NCBI GenBank assembly: GCA_021234155.1
Contig: JAJEKV010000057.1
Coordinates: forward strand, 5,549,821 to 5,613,820
Origin: Isoetes taiwanensis
Taxonomy: Eukaryota > Streptophyta > Lycopodiopsida > Isoetales > Isoetaceae
Length of the DNA stretch: 64,000 nucleotides
Direction: 5' to 3'
Position 1 is the stretch's first letter. The number at the start of each line of letters is the position of its first letter. The translations under genes and the position numbers were made by a program. Below are positions 46,881 through 58,751 of this stretch, in pieces. The notes beneath the pieces were generated by a model. The model had not been told where the DNA came from. It was given only the letters and a program-made list of their open reading frames with translations, and did no database searches.

Positions 46881-48700
46881 GCTAAATGCAATAAGCATCA
46901 AGTCCGCAGCCTAGTCTTGTAAGTCCTCATGAATAAATATGTTGATAAACATCATTATCCGTTTGCTTCAAAGATCTGTGTCCATATCTTGCTTTTCAGT
47001 TTTCATCTGTACGAATTTGAAGTATGGGAAGTATAGGATGTAACTACATTGCCATTTTTTTTTTAGTTTAGCTCTCTATTCGTGCAAGAAAATTTGGGGA
47101 ATTGGTTGGATAAAAAGGGCTAAACTGATATATTTGATTTCCTCCAATGTGGCATGTCTTAAATGCATAGGGTGGCATCTGTCTATTGCGAAGTCCACCT
47201 TTATGATTACCATTTTGCCGTTTTATCAATTAGTGGCCATCACATGCATGCACTAATAGAAGTTTAGCCCAGTCGTGTAGGATTTAATGCTACCATATGA
47301 GAAACATTTCGTTATGGTCTAATTGGTACTTTGAAATGCCATATGAAACTTTTAATACCGAGGGTTTGCACAAAACAAAATGACATCAGTTTGGGTTTGT
47401 TGTTGATCAAAAATAATATCACAATTAATGGCGTTCAACTTTTACATAAGCTCTTAATTCTAACGCATATCAATGCCACAAAATGCCATTCTACACGTTC
47501 AAATTGACATTTTAGCATTTTGGAGTATTAAATAAACTACTCGATTTAACTGTTGCATTGTTTTGACTTTGGCCATAAGTGTGATCTTTTAGAATAGAAT
47601 AGAAGAATAAAGTTTTTATCGTCCACGGAGACCAATTGGCCTATGTGATCGTTTAGAGAGGTTTTTGTGTCAAAGCCTTCTCTCCATGTAAGGGATTTTC
47701 TTATGTCTTAATGACGACCAAATTGTAACTCAAAATTTTGCTAGCATGCATGACCTAATAGCCCTTGGTCAGACATGCATCTCAAGGCATGAACTACACA
47801 TGACATTATCGAGGCAAACAGATTGAAATGAGAAATATCATCGGTTAGGGCTTCCGCCCAAGGCGGCGGCCCTGTTTTTCGTGCAGAGCTACGATCGAGT
47901 GGAAGCTGGAAGGGCCTGGAATTTCGGCCAGATCTGCTGCTGCCCCTCTCTTGATTTGTTTTCTGATCAGTGGCTGTGCTTCGTCTCTGTTCAGAAGTTC
48001 CTGAGAACCAGCAGCAAATCACAGCAAGAGGTAACTCCAACTTGGTTTCCAGCTCTATTAATGCAGGCTAGTTAGATGAATAAGCCTCTGAGAATCGGCT
48101 GCTGCACTCATTGTAGCTGGGAAAGCCCGCACCCATTGCGGGCTGCCATGCTCATGAAGGCACTCCAGGTGCTACAGGGATTTTTTTCATTGCATCCTGT
48201 GTATGTTTTGCTGTTAGTTGTAGCTACTTCTTGGTCTGAACGGTAGATGCCCTCCTTGTCCCAGCAAGGGGAGGATTATGAGCAAATGATGGCTGCTCCG
48301 ATCACTCTGGAAAATGCTACTGGTGGTTTGCCATGGGATTCCCTGGGCGGGAGACTAGGGAGGCCCGGGCATTGTGGGAATGAAGCCCATATTCTTTGCA
48401 CGAAGGGATGAGGTTCAGCAGGCCTGTCTTCTTTTCTTATTGCTCGGAAGAAGGCTATACCTATAGTACTGCAGTAATGGAATCAGGCCGAGTTAATGTG
48501 TTGGAGCCTCGCCTTGGATGCTAGGATATTCTTCGGAGAATGCTTCAAGTGGTTCTTTCTTACTAAGATCTCTAGATGGCCATTCTATAATGGGAAGTTG
48601 CAGCCTGAACCTTGCTCTTGATCCTGGGCGATCGAGTCAGGATTAACTCTTATCTGGTGACCAGGTGCTTAAAATTACTTATTAGGCCTATTGTGGAGCC
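46881..48700. other. No gene recognised
   Basis: AT-rich to 47,600. The part 47,740-48,700 is less AT-rich and probably belongs to the retroelement whose 3' end is at about 48,930. No domain seen. Confidence 0.4.
47588..47635 (-). repeat. Terminal-repeat-like end, inverse copy of 42,025-42,075
   Basis: The TTTTTATCGTCCACGGAGAC and ACCAA stretch is an exact 23-base inverse match to 42,025-42,047. The flanking AGAATAGAATAG tract extends it. Confidence 0.6.
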
Positions 48701-48739
48701 GTTGTAATAAGGTCTTAGACCGTGTTTTTATTAAAATTT

Positions 48740-48930
48740 AGCCTAGGAACGGAGTTCTTCTCTCCTATAGTATCCTATGGAGAAGAAGTTGAGAGAGGCT
48801 CTAAGTACTGGGTCTAGAGTCTGGACTCATGGATTCGAGAAGTGATAGCACCTCTGGACTCACTGTATGTGTAAACATTCTTATCCTTTGAATACAATAC
48901 AGATCATTCTTGCCTTAAAAAAAAAACAAG
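48740..48930 (+). mobile_element. Non-LTR retroelement 3' end with poly(A)
   Basis: The block from CTCCTATAGTATCCTATGGA to ACAGATCATTCTTGCCTT ends in an A-run. A related copy in inverse orientation is at 62,098-62,300 (tip AAGGCAAGAATCTG). Shared tail plus poly(A) indicates a LINE or SINE family. Confidence 0.6.
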
Positions 48931-49050
48931 GTGCTGCGCACGGAGGGTTGCCCTCCGTGACTCGAGGGTGAAGTGGCTTAAATCATACTTCAAAGTCATG
49001 ATTCACAATCAATCAAAAATGCTACTTCAAAACAATACAATACTTGATAC
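48924..49050 (+). repeat. Left arm of a 6.6-kb inverted-repeat pair
   Basis: About 127 bp, roughly 90% identical by eye to the inverse of 55,430-55,557. It starts AAACAAGGTGCTGCGCACGG and has an internal hairpin CGGAGGGTTGCCCTCCG. Confidence 0.85.
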
Positions 49051-49484
49051 TTGATACTTGATTCTTGTTTTCAACAAGAATTTGACCCTTGATCCCTAAA
49101 ATGTTATTCTAGGTCTGGAAAGGGCCAATTCAAGCCTCACGCATTTACCTCTTTGCGCATTGAACTGCTCCTTGTTTCTCTCGATCAATAACTCAAATGC
49201 CCGCAGCCTTTGGCAGCCCCAATGCCACATTATCATCTAATAATCTTATGTACAGTCGCATCCTTATCCTTACAACTCCTCCTCACCTGTACCTACTTGT
49301 GCTTTACACTAGTTTAAATTCACAAGACCTTCTTGAGCATATCTACTTGCTTTGATACCACTGTTAGTTCTCAGTAAATAGCCTAGTCACAGTCATATCC
49401 CTCAAGAAATCACACAGGATCTCCGTGGATATTATTGGATGTGTTGTCGCAAAATCTAGTCAAGTAATGATCACTTATAACACA

Positions 49485-49552
49485 TCTCTCCCTCCCCCTC
49501 CCTCCCTCCCTCCCTCCCTCCCTCCCTCTATCTATCTATCTATCTATCTATC
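49485..49552. repeat. Microsatellite (CCCT)n followed by (CTAT)n
   Basis: Pure tetranucleotide runs are visible directly. Confidence 0.97.
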
Positions 49553-50595
49553 GTCATATGTCCCTATTAGATGCCGCCACGTGGTATGACGAAAAATATC
49601 TATCCCACGAGCACCGTAAAACATAGCAGAACACAAGGTAAAAAATGGGCTCAAATCCCGCATGTTAAAGAATGCGGACACAAATACATTACTAGCATTA
49701 TCAAACGTATAGTGAGTGCAACCCCACTCTACATATTTAGAACCAAAGGAATATTCACTGCAACTCAACTGTCACAATAAATTTCTTGTAGGGGTTGTTA
49801 TAGGGGTAATTAATGTATGATAGCAAACATCATCAATTCTCAAAGACCATTTTTGCCCTTTCAAATCCGTAAGGTATTTCTTGAAGGGATGCTTTTACGA
49901 GCACAAGTTATTTTGATGGGCTTAATTGGGATAAAACTGATTGTTCAACTGGAGACCTAAATTCTTGGTAGGCTGGTGTTTGCAAAGCCAATCTTGAATC
50001 TGGGAATCATGATTAGTAGGTTGGTTTGCATAAAAACAGTTTCATAATGATGCTTAAATAGAAATTCTACAAATTCTAATGCTTTTAAATACAAATTTTA
50101 ATGAGACTCTTCAATTCCCAGATGCTACCAGAAATCTACTATAAGATTGCAATATAAAAAATTATCTATGCAGAAAGAATAACACATGAATTGAATTGAG
50201 GCATGGACTAATATAGAGGCCTCCACTACATTTGAATTGAATTGAGGCATGGAAAAATATCCAGAGGCCTTCATTACTAGATTTGACAGGTTTGAGAGTT
50301 ATCCATGCAAGTGAGGCTGGATAGCAGGCGTTTCAGACACTGTTCTCTTAGTTCCCAACGTGAGGATTTGCTGAGGCAGCAGATGGAACACCCAAACCAA
50401 ATGCGTGTGCACCTGCAACTTCTGCAGTACTGGCTTGATATGTCGTTGGTTCTTGATCTCCTTGTTCACCATTGAACTTGACCATTTCATCAATCTTTCT
50501 AAACTGCCAAGGCCATTGACTATTATAAAGAAATTGACGTAAATCAAAGCGGTTGTTCTAACACCCTCTCAAGAAATTTGAGAAAAATAGTCTCC
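49553..50595. other. No gene recognised
   Basis: Lies downstream of the last F-box/LRR exon on the minus strand. Short open frames only. A GAATTGAATTGAGGCATGGA block is repeated at 50,192 and 50,230. Confidence 0.45.
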
Positions 50596-50599
50596 ATAC

Positions 50600-53418
50600 C
50601 TCCAGATAAGGGCATGCTGCAAACACGGGTGATAGATCTGTTAGAAAAGTATACGATAAGTCCAACACTGTCAATGAATGCAGTCTGTCCAGCGCCAACA
50701 GCCCCACTGGTCCCACAGACGGGCAAGAAGCCAATATAAGTGATTGTATCATCGGACATGCATTTGCAGTGGCTGCTAAACAGTCATCTCCTAGTTGACT
50801 GCACAAGGATCAACTGTATTAGATAATGTCGAGCAGCTGTGTATGCTGGCTTGTTCATCCAAAAACTTACCTGCAATAAGAGGCATCAAGGCTTAACAAC
50901 CTAGGACAACATAGAGCTGCCTGAGATAATACCCCACAACCCCTCAAATCAAGAACTGTCATTTCCGTAGCTTCAATCTTCAGCTTCGATAAATGGGGGC
51001 AAATCCCAAGATTTAATGACTGTAATCCCACACGCAGAATTTAATAGCTACAAATGTAAGAAATAGGACCCAAAACAGAGATGCATTTACTTGCATTTAC
51101 TGCCAACGTTACCGGGGAGAAGGATGCAGTTGTCAGATGATCACAACCATCCAATTGAAGCTTCTCAAGGTTCGGGCAGACAAGGTCAAGTGAACACATT
51201 TTTTGACAACCAACTAAGGACAACCTGAGCAGTGATTGGGTACTCAGGGTCACCGCTGTCAAACCCTGCAAAACCCTCGTAGTGCAATAATATTATTATT
51301 GATAATAATAATAATGGTTGTTAATTTCCTCATTCTATCAATCAACTAGAGAAAATATAAAGACTTAGAAAGGCCGGCTTTAAACGAAAACCAAATACAT
51401 CCTTGCATCACGTTTACCTCACAACTGTCAAGGATCAAAGTGCTAAGCCTGGGACATCCACCACCCTCGCTGAATACCTTGCACAACGCATTCGTCAAAG
51501 AGTCGCACTCTGTTAAGTCAACCTCTCGTAGCCAAGGGCATTGCAATGCTATAGTTGTCAACCCTTGCTGCTGACTTAAGGCAAGCTTCTGCACAAGCCA
51601 AGTGAGAGGAAGTTAATGCCACATCCAGGCACAAAAACTAGACAATAAATGCACGATACCTCAAAAAAATAATACCTGATTTAACGAAATTGTACTATCA
51701 TATCTGGACTTGTTAAGTAATTTCTTAGCGAATTAACGTTTCTTTTACAAGCGACTGCATAGAAAACAAAATTCTAACTTTATATATATGCAGGTATTCC
51801 CCAGTAAAAACAAAATGCCATGGATGATACAGCAGATCCACCAGAACTGATAGGTGATTCAATTGATATAAACATATAAATAGTGACTTTCCATTGCAAG
51901 GTCATCATCAAGTGGCAAGGCTGTTGTAAGGAAGAGTTAAAATAAACTAAACTTGGCATACAGGCATGTCTGAATTCAAGAGAATGTACAACATATCCAA
52001 ATTTTAAATCATCCCATGATATACCATACCTTGATGCTGGTTGAGGTGATATCAATGCGGTTTAAGCTGGAACAGTTTTCGACATTAATCTCCATTAAAG
52101 ACGGAGTTCGAAGAGTAAGCTCTACAAATCTGCATGTAGATAATGTTATTTCAGCCAGATGATGAGTGTCACTTTCAACACAAAAAGTAGGCCTGCTACC
52201 TCTTACAACTACTCAAACTTATGCTCCGCAGATGAGGTAAATCAAGGACAACTGATGTCAGCCAAAAGCAAGAATCAAGCTCCAATAACTACAATATAAA
52301 CTTCCACATTAGAAATCAAACAGAAACAAGGAAACGAACTAAACTAAACAAGGACACTCAAAAAAAACCTCGAGCATGAAACAGTGTGATAAAGCTGCCA
52401 TTGAGGAAGAATTAATTCCTTCGCAGCTCTGAAGCCTTAGTTCAACTAATGCAGGCATTCGCACTCCCTTTACCAAAATTGAAAAGCATGTTAGCAGGCA
52501 AGAGTATGAGCTATATCGGCAGTTAGAATATTATTGATAACTAACCTCCAACGAGATGTTTGGGCAAAACGAAGCATTCAACGAACGCAAATTGGTGCAT
52601 GTAGAAGAAATCTCACGAAGAGTTTCATCACTCACATATGAACAAATAGACATGTCTAAATTTATAAGAAGAGGACATGCTGTTGCTGCTGCACAGACAC
52701 CTGCATCTGACAACTTGTGGCATGAAGATACGTCCAGCTTTAAAAGCCGCGGACAATTCAGCATTGCAGAAGCTGCCCCTGTGCGTTTCAGTGACAAAAC
52801 CTCCAACTGTGGGCACCTGTAACAAACTTATACAAGAAAGCCTAATGAGGAACCAGGTCAGCTAATGAGGAATTAGGTCATTGCTTAGACGTAGAACTAC
52901 CTGATTGCAATGCGAAGAACACGACATCTTAAAATATGAAGGTTTTTTAAAGAATCGTGTCGCAACTGAATTTCTTGAGAACCTCCATAGCCAAGGGTTG
53001 CCTCATTAATACTTAGAGTATGCAAGCTGCGGCATTCACTGGATAATGCAAGAAAGAAGCTGTCGCTGAGTGTAGCTTTCCCCAATATCAACGCCTCCAA
53101 TCGCCTGCAACAAACAAATGTTTATTATCACATGCAGGTGATAGCACTAGAGTAATCAAACTCAGACTACATAAACTGCTCTACCTTAATGAATGCAGTG
53201 CATCCTGTACAACTGATTCATCTACAGATGGAGTAATCCGTAGATTTAACTCCACAGCATTGGGATATCTTGAACATACGCGGCTGACTGCAAAATCGAA
53301 AAAATCCAATGCTCAGTTTAAGTACCTGCATTTTATTTAAATGATTGACTATGTAAAAAGCTCTGACCTTGCTGAGGAGAAACTTTGCGTCCTTCAAAGT
53401 TTAAAGACTTCCAAAAAT
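50600..53418 (-). pseudogene. FBL15: F-box/LRR-repeat protein 15-like, N-terminal-to-middle exons
   Basis: Eleven exons on the minus strand encode leucine-rich repeats matching plant FBL15 from just after the F-box to about residue 770 of 990. From 5' to 3' they are 53,418-53,368, 53,287-53,185, 53,104-52,901, 52,816-52,546, 52,467-52,369, 52,288-52,200, 52,129-52,030, 51,588-51,418, 51,265-51,101, 51,019-50,871 and 50,798-50,600. Key blocks: FWKSLNFEGRKVSPQQ, CRVLRIAIR, LNCPRLLKLDVSSCHKLSD, CPWLREVDLTECDSLTNALC and SLTVLDLSYTFLTDLSPVFA. All show GT-AG borders and no stop was noticed. FBL15 is a substrate receptor of SCF ubiquitin ligases. The first piece lacks an acceptor, so it begins at a break. 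The continuing C-terminal exons are not downstream but upstream at 53,569-54,412. Confidence 0.85.
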
Positions 53419-53568
53419 CAACAGTATGAATTTACAACTCGGTCTTTGCAGATTGCCTTTCTCAGCTGAATTTTCTGACCTCTATCAGGATAGCAGAAAC
53501 ATAGACAAGGGAAGTACTAAGGACCCAACAAATAATTCGTTCACACAAAACTACACAAAATGCTATAC

Positions 53569-54412
53569 CTGCAAACATAGACTGATCAATCGAGGACAGT
53601 CTAACTTGAGCTGCAATAAAGCCACGCAGTTGCTGGAAACATTAACAAGTCAAATGTCAATTCTAAGTTTATTGACCAACACATTTGACATGGAAAAAAA
53701 AAGCTAACAATATGTCTCCAAGAGTATCAGGCGAAACAACTTGTAAAAACTGTTTCCTTCTTTATTTAAGCAAACCCCTGCACATGTTATATATGCAGGA
53801 TAAGAAAGCGTTGCACAAACCTTAAGTTCAGTTGAATCAAATTGGAACATTCCAGTTGAACTTCTCGAACATTTGTTGATAATGAAAGGTTGAGAGAGGA
53901 TAGATTAAAACACTGAGCAGATCCTGGGATAACTACTCTCTTTATGTTAGGGCATCCAACACAATTCAATGTCTGAAGTGCTTTGCAAGAATAGCCATCT
54001 TCCCAATCCTGACATGCATTTCCAGGTTGTATCATCAAGTCATCTACAAGAATCGGTAACCCACTCCCAAGTGCCCCATTATTAAAGGATGCCAATGGAC
54101 TCTTTTGTAAACTAGTGTGCACGTCAGTAAACATGCCCACTCCCCCAAGCCAAAAGCAACCTCATCATCAGCAAGGTCATGCATATGTACATCGTCCAAT
54201 GATATTTTATCAACAGATTCCATATGGGTATCCCAATCAGCTGCCTTGCCAAAACTTCCGGGAACCCATTCAATATCATGAACATTTGCACAGCCATTGA
54301 GACTGATGTGGGTAAGATGTGGGCATCGTGAAAGCAATCCTTCAATTGCAGAGCGATCAAGGCTACCATAAGACAGGTCCATCCATCAATGCCCGAGCAA
54401 GGAGCGAGCACC
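53569..54412 (-). pseudogene. FBL15: F-box/LRR-repeat protein 15-like, C-terminal exons in the wrong place
   Basis: Exon 54,412-53,821 encodes MDLSYGSLDRSAIEGLLSRC, LTHISLNGCANVHDIEW and, after a one-base shift near 54,130, LNCVGCPNIKRVVIPGSAQ and SLNLSLSTNVREVQLECSNL. Exon 53,632-53,569 encodes NCVALLQLKLDCPRLISLCL. These match about residues 800-940 of FBL15 proteins, which should follow the exon ending at 50,600. They lie instead before the N-terminal exons on the same strand, about 150 bases from them. The upstream edge is cut by the repeat arm at 54,496-54,593. The last C-terminal exon is missing. Confidence 0.82.
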
Positions 54413-54495
54413 GGTTTCCCGGTTTCCACAGTTCCTCTCCAGCAACAGGGGCAACCTAACATTTACAGCCTATGATGGGTTTTTAGCAGTCATTG

Positions 54496-54593
54496 GCAAT
54501 ATTTTGGGTATATATTGGCATATACCTAGCATATGCCACAAACCCACCTCAACAAGGGCTTGCCCCTTAGGGGCAACCCAAAAAAAAAAAAAA
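54496..54593 (-). repeat. Right arm of the 11.85-kb inverted-repeat pair
   Basis: Inverse partner of 42,744-42,840, ending in GGGGCAACCC plus an A-run. It cuts off the upstream end of the F-box/LRR C-terminal exons. Confidence 0.7.
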
Positions 54594-55429
54594 TGAGAAA
54601 TATGCCAAGGTTGTGTGTGGAATTCAGGGCCATACATGTTGTAGGGTTGGCTAACAAGACAATTAACGAGACAAATGCACCACATAAGGTTGTTTTTTTA
54701 AAGCTAATTCTTATCGTCCCCCAACAATCAAACATCTATATCATCATGACCACAATCACAACCCACAACTATCTATACACATCCAATATAATGTACCTAC
54801 ATATATCCAAATTCTTTTGCAAGATCTATAATAACATCATAACAGTGGTAGAATCACATGAACATGACCAAAATTTTTCACATCCAACCCACTTTGGAAT
54901 AAAACTTTGCACTCATATTTTCAGACAGTTATCTGAGTGAGTGGCCAAGTAAGCAGGGATATTAGTGCAGCAACACCGAGCCCACGTTTACTAGGGTTAA
55001 AACTCATCTATATTAGAATATGTAATGGAATGCATTTTAGGATCTACGAATTGTTTCCTCCCCGAGGTATGCTATTTGATTCCATTATATGAGCCTACCT
55101 TTATGAGTTGCCTCACGCGCTTGATAGTCATGAAACATCGTGGGCAGTTCAAATCAATGACTCGCACGTGCATTCCACTTTTACCCCTACTAAGATGTCA
55201 TTTGTAGGAGAAGTGAAGATATCACGGGAGCATCCAACAAAGTAACATTAGATCCTTGGTGATGTGCTCTATGTGGATGTATAATTAGAATTCCGTCATG
55301 AAATAAAGTACGCCAACATGAAATAAAGTATGCCAATGAACCAGGATAGAATTTCGTGTTATGCTTTTGCAATCCTTGTTCTATGATAAAGACCAAAGAT
55401 TTCTTCAGGCCAATCTTCATAAAGTCATA
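54594..55429. other. No gene recognised
   Basis: AT-rich DNA between the two right-hand repeat arms. Short frames (54,533-54,940, 55,190-55,420) show nothing known. Confidence 0.45.
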
Positions 55430-55557
55430 GTATCAAGTATTGTATTGTTTTGAAGTAGCAATTTTGATTGCTTGTAAAAACATGACTTTGAAGTATAATT
55501 TAAGCCACTTCACCCTCGGGACACGGAGGGCAACCCTCCGTGCGCAGCACCTTGTTT
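55430..55557 (-). repeat. Right arm of the 6.6-kb inverted-repeat pair
   Basis: Inverse partner of 48,924-49,050, ending GTGCGCAGCACCTTGTTT. The arms enclose the whole rearranged F-box/LRR gene. A MULE-like or other long-TIR transposon is likely. Confidence 0.85.
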
Positions 55558-55570
55558 AAGTAGTTTTATA

Positions 55571-55642
55571 AGTAAGAGTCATACAATGCTTTACTATGTC
55601 ATATTATATAAGAATCTTATCACCTTGGCGCTTCTTAATTTT
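55571..55642 (+). repeat. Flanking direct repeat, right
   Basis: Same-direction copy of 42,578-42,748. Together they bracket the whole region of captured gene pieces. Confidence 0.75.
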
Positions 55643-56185
55643 CTAAGTCGTTTTCTAAGTAGTGGTCATATGAAACAATATGTGAAATCCACCCATTGAG
55701 CTCTTGCCATAAATGCGCAATATATAGAGAGTTTTGCTCGAATATTTATATTATATTATAATAATTGGTGCACGCTCATTTGCATAAATTATTTAGATAA
55801 GCTCATTTCTAATGGAGTATCACAAGCAGTGATGCTTAAAATGTTTTTATTTTTTTTATTGCGTTCAATTTTATTTTATTTTTATATGTATATGCCATGC
55901 AATGCATGCCAATTGCATCTTATCATAAATATCAAGTAGCCCTAGAATATGGCGTCGTCACAGTGTAAATTGCCTCTATTGAATATGAATTGTAACACAC
56001 GTATATCAAGAGTGATTTTTAGTTTTTAAAAGTAGTTTGACTTAGAGAGAATTACTTTACTAAGAAGGCTTTTTATTAATTATTGTTTCTTGTTTTTGGG
56101 TAGATGGTTCACAATATGCTACATTTAATGACTAGTAAAAACGACATACATGTTGCAAATGATCGAGTTTCTTACTAAAATAGAA
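55643..56185. other. No gene seen
   Basis: AT-rich 3' flank of the membrane-protein gene. 55,655-55,805 resembles its last exon in part (a GTGAAATCCACCCATTGAGC block also seen in similar form near 56,290), suggesting a decayed partial copy. Confidence 0.4.
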
Positions 56186-57902
56186 TTATGTCACTGTATG
56201 GATCTTGTTCAAATGGTCAAGTTGCCAGCCACTTAGTTTTCTAAGCAGCGGCCATATAAAAAATTGGACAGCACCAACCAAGATTGTGTAGAATCCACCC
56301 ACTTGAACTATTGCCATAAATGCACGATATATTGGAGAACTTTGTTTGACTATATCACAGTACGATGGTGCACATTCATTTGCATAAACAGGCCATGATA
56401 TGCTCATTCCCAATGCGGTATCGTTACCGATGACATTTAATACACCTTCATTCTTGGCAGCATTCCAATAGTCATCATACGTACTCCCATGCTTAGCTTG
56501 AAACTGTGCTATCATGGTGCGCCATACAGTATACAACAATCGCATCTTATCATAGATGCCATCTGTCCCATTGATGACCCTTAGAATATCATAGTTCCAT
56601 AAAATTTGATCCAAGTTTCCTGTTGCATGATAAATGTTAAGGCTACTAGTGCTTCAAAAGTGACAAGAATATTGGCATATGTATATGTTAATAAAACATT
56701 AAAAAGAAGGTGAAAGAGCTGTTAAGCACGCATGTATGATTAGGTTAGGGTTATATAAGTAATTAAGATCTGGGGTAGGCAGAGTAGAAGTTGAAATTAT
56801 GGCTAGGATAGGGCCTCAATGCTCTCAACCAAAGTCTTGTCTTAGATGTAAACAATTGATTAAGATAAGCACGCAAGCATGAACACATGCATGAGTTTAA
56901 AATAGGCTTGAATGGATTTAGTTTTTATCATCTCCGGTCTCCGGAGACTAAATAGGCTATGGGACCCAAACAAACAAAGGAACAAACAAACATAAGCAAA
57001 CAAACAACAATCGACCTATGGGAAACCGACCTATGGGAGAGGGGGCAAGGAGGCTAAGGTTATAAGATTTGAGGCAGAAGCTTTGACCTAGGGTAGGTTT
57101 ATTTGGCAACGATAAGGAAAGAAAAATAAAGAAAATGATTTGGCAATGAAAGTATGGAGTAAGTTGAAGATAAAAATTGAAAATTAATTTTAACGTCCAT
57201 GAAAACGACATGGAAGACAAGATGGCCTATGGTTTGTCCTAAATGTAAAGAGACCAGATGGCCTATGGGATAGAAGCTTTGTCCTAAATGCAAAGACTTG
57301 ATTCACATGGTCTTACACTAAGAATCGAGAAAAAGAAACTATTGTTGTGGGGGTGCGGAAAAAAAATACTGAAATCGAGAAAAAGCCTTACCTAGAACTC
57401 GACTGGCAATAGTATCGTTGAGCTGCTGAGGACCCATAAGGCTAGAATCAGCCAAGCAAGTCTGAGAAATATTGTTAAGAACAACCGAATCAACCATGAG
57501 TTTGCAGCCCCGCAGATCTTTATAAGCAGGCAGATCTTGGCAAAAGTCCAGGCCGTTGGTAACATTTTGTCCTCTTTGGATCTGTCCGGAGATATTCACA
57601 AGCGGAAAAAAGGCGACATAATCTGGCCAGTTGATGTTGAGTCGGGTGCAGACGCAGATGCTGGTCAGTTTTCCATTGAAATATTTATCCCCATCCTTAT
57701 CTGTAAAAGCAAACTGTTTTAGGTTCGAGCCTTCCTTTTTCTGGTCTGCCCATGCTCTGTCGGTTCTTGAAGAAGATGAATATATTGTGATAAAAAGCAC
57801 CAACATGGCTACAAATGCTAGTGCTCCTGCCCCTGCTATTACTACCCTCCCTACATTTCTGCCCTTGCCTCCTTCGTATGTTTTTGGCCTATACCATTGC
57901 AC
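56186..57902 (-). CDS. Two-membrane-segment protein of unknown function, two exons, 314 residues
   Basis: Exon 1 is 57,902-57,392 and exon 2 is 56,619-56,186, joined at GTAAGG and TGCAACAG splice sites. The total of 945 bases is in phase, with no stop before the TGA/TAA end. An N-terminal membrane segment (VVIAGAGALAFVAMLVLFIT, residues ~19-40) is followed by a long loop with several Cys and likely N-glycosylation sites (NIS, NVT, NGT). A second membrane segment (AFMAIVQVGGFYTILVGAVQ and on, ~270-298) comes before a short Lys/Arg-containing tail. That implies both ends in the cytosol and the loop outside or in a lumen. I do not recognise the family. The start ATG is the first in frame and follows non-coding DNA. 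This is the only gene in the window that reads intact. Confidence 0.75.
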
Positions 57903-58751
57903 AAAAATAACATCAACACAAAGAAAGCCTAAAAAAATGAAGGAAATAAAAACCCAATATATGTCCCAATATATGTCCCCTACTTACTGCTCTTTATCTC
58001 CCACAAATCCTGCACTTAAGTCCACCAATCCCCTCCAAAACACATCGCGCACTATATTTCCCATATGTGCTCTTCTTCTTCGTCTCCGCTTTCATTTCAA
58101 TCCATACATATTGCACCTTCAGAACTCATCCGTGTCCATTCTGTCACTTTCGCGAATGCTTCCATTGTTTAAAGTCAATTTATGTGACTTTTGTTTACAT
58201 AACCCAATTGCATTGGTTTTGGAGTATTGTATGATATTTAGACTCAGTCTTTGTCCGCATGTTACTTGTTATTGATTTACATTTTAGTTTCCAGTTGTAA
58301 AGAGCAATCCTTTATTCGTGTTCTAATGTAACTTTCCCTACATCCAAAACCCTTTATTCCTTTGGAACACGAACATTTAAGCATATAAAGAAATATTTAA
58401 ACATATTTTAATCAAATGTTATTGTTGATTATTGTTTGATTTCTGGCATTTAGATCATACTATGAAGCCTTTACAAAAGTCTATAGGTGTACGTAGTGGA
58501 TGTACACATAATATTTTCCATTTGACTAAAGAATATTTGCAAACACAAAACATGGTGGTTTTGGCAATAATTCCTCATCTTTGTTGAACAATAAAGAAAC
58601 TATAATCACAAACCATTTGAAGGGGTAGAAATCCGGTCTCTTGCAAGGAAAGGATTTGATATGGAACCGTGGACTTGACTCCAAGTCTTTGGGTTAGAAA
58701 GGCTTTACAGACTGTTCCAAGTCATCCCATGTAGCAAATGATGTCACTAGT
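57625..58751. repeat. Segmental duplication, copy 1
   Basis: About 1.1 kb covering exon 1 of the membrane-protein gene, its upstream DNA and a LINE scrap. It recurs in the same direction at 62,704-63,801 with well over 90% identity by eye. Confidence 0.93.

Noticed and set aside
54533-54940. 135-codon plus-strand frame
   Set aside because: Low-complexity start over an A-run in a repeat arm, with no homology recognised.
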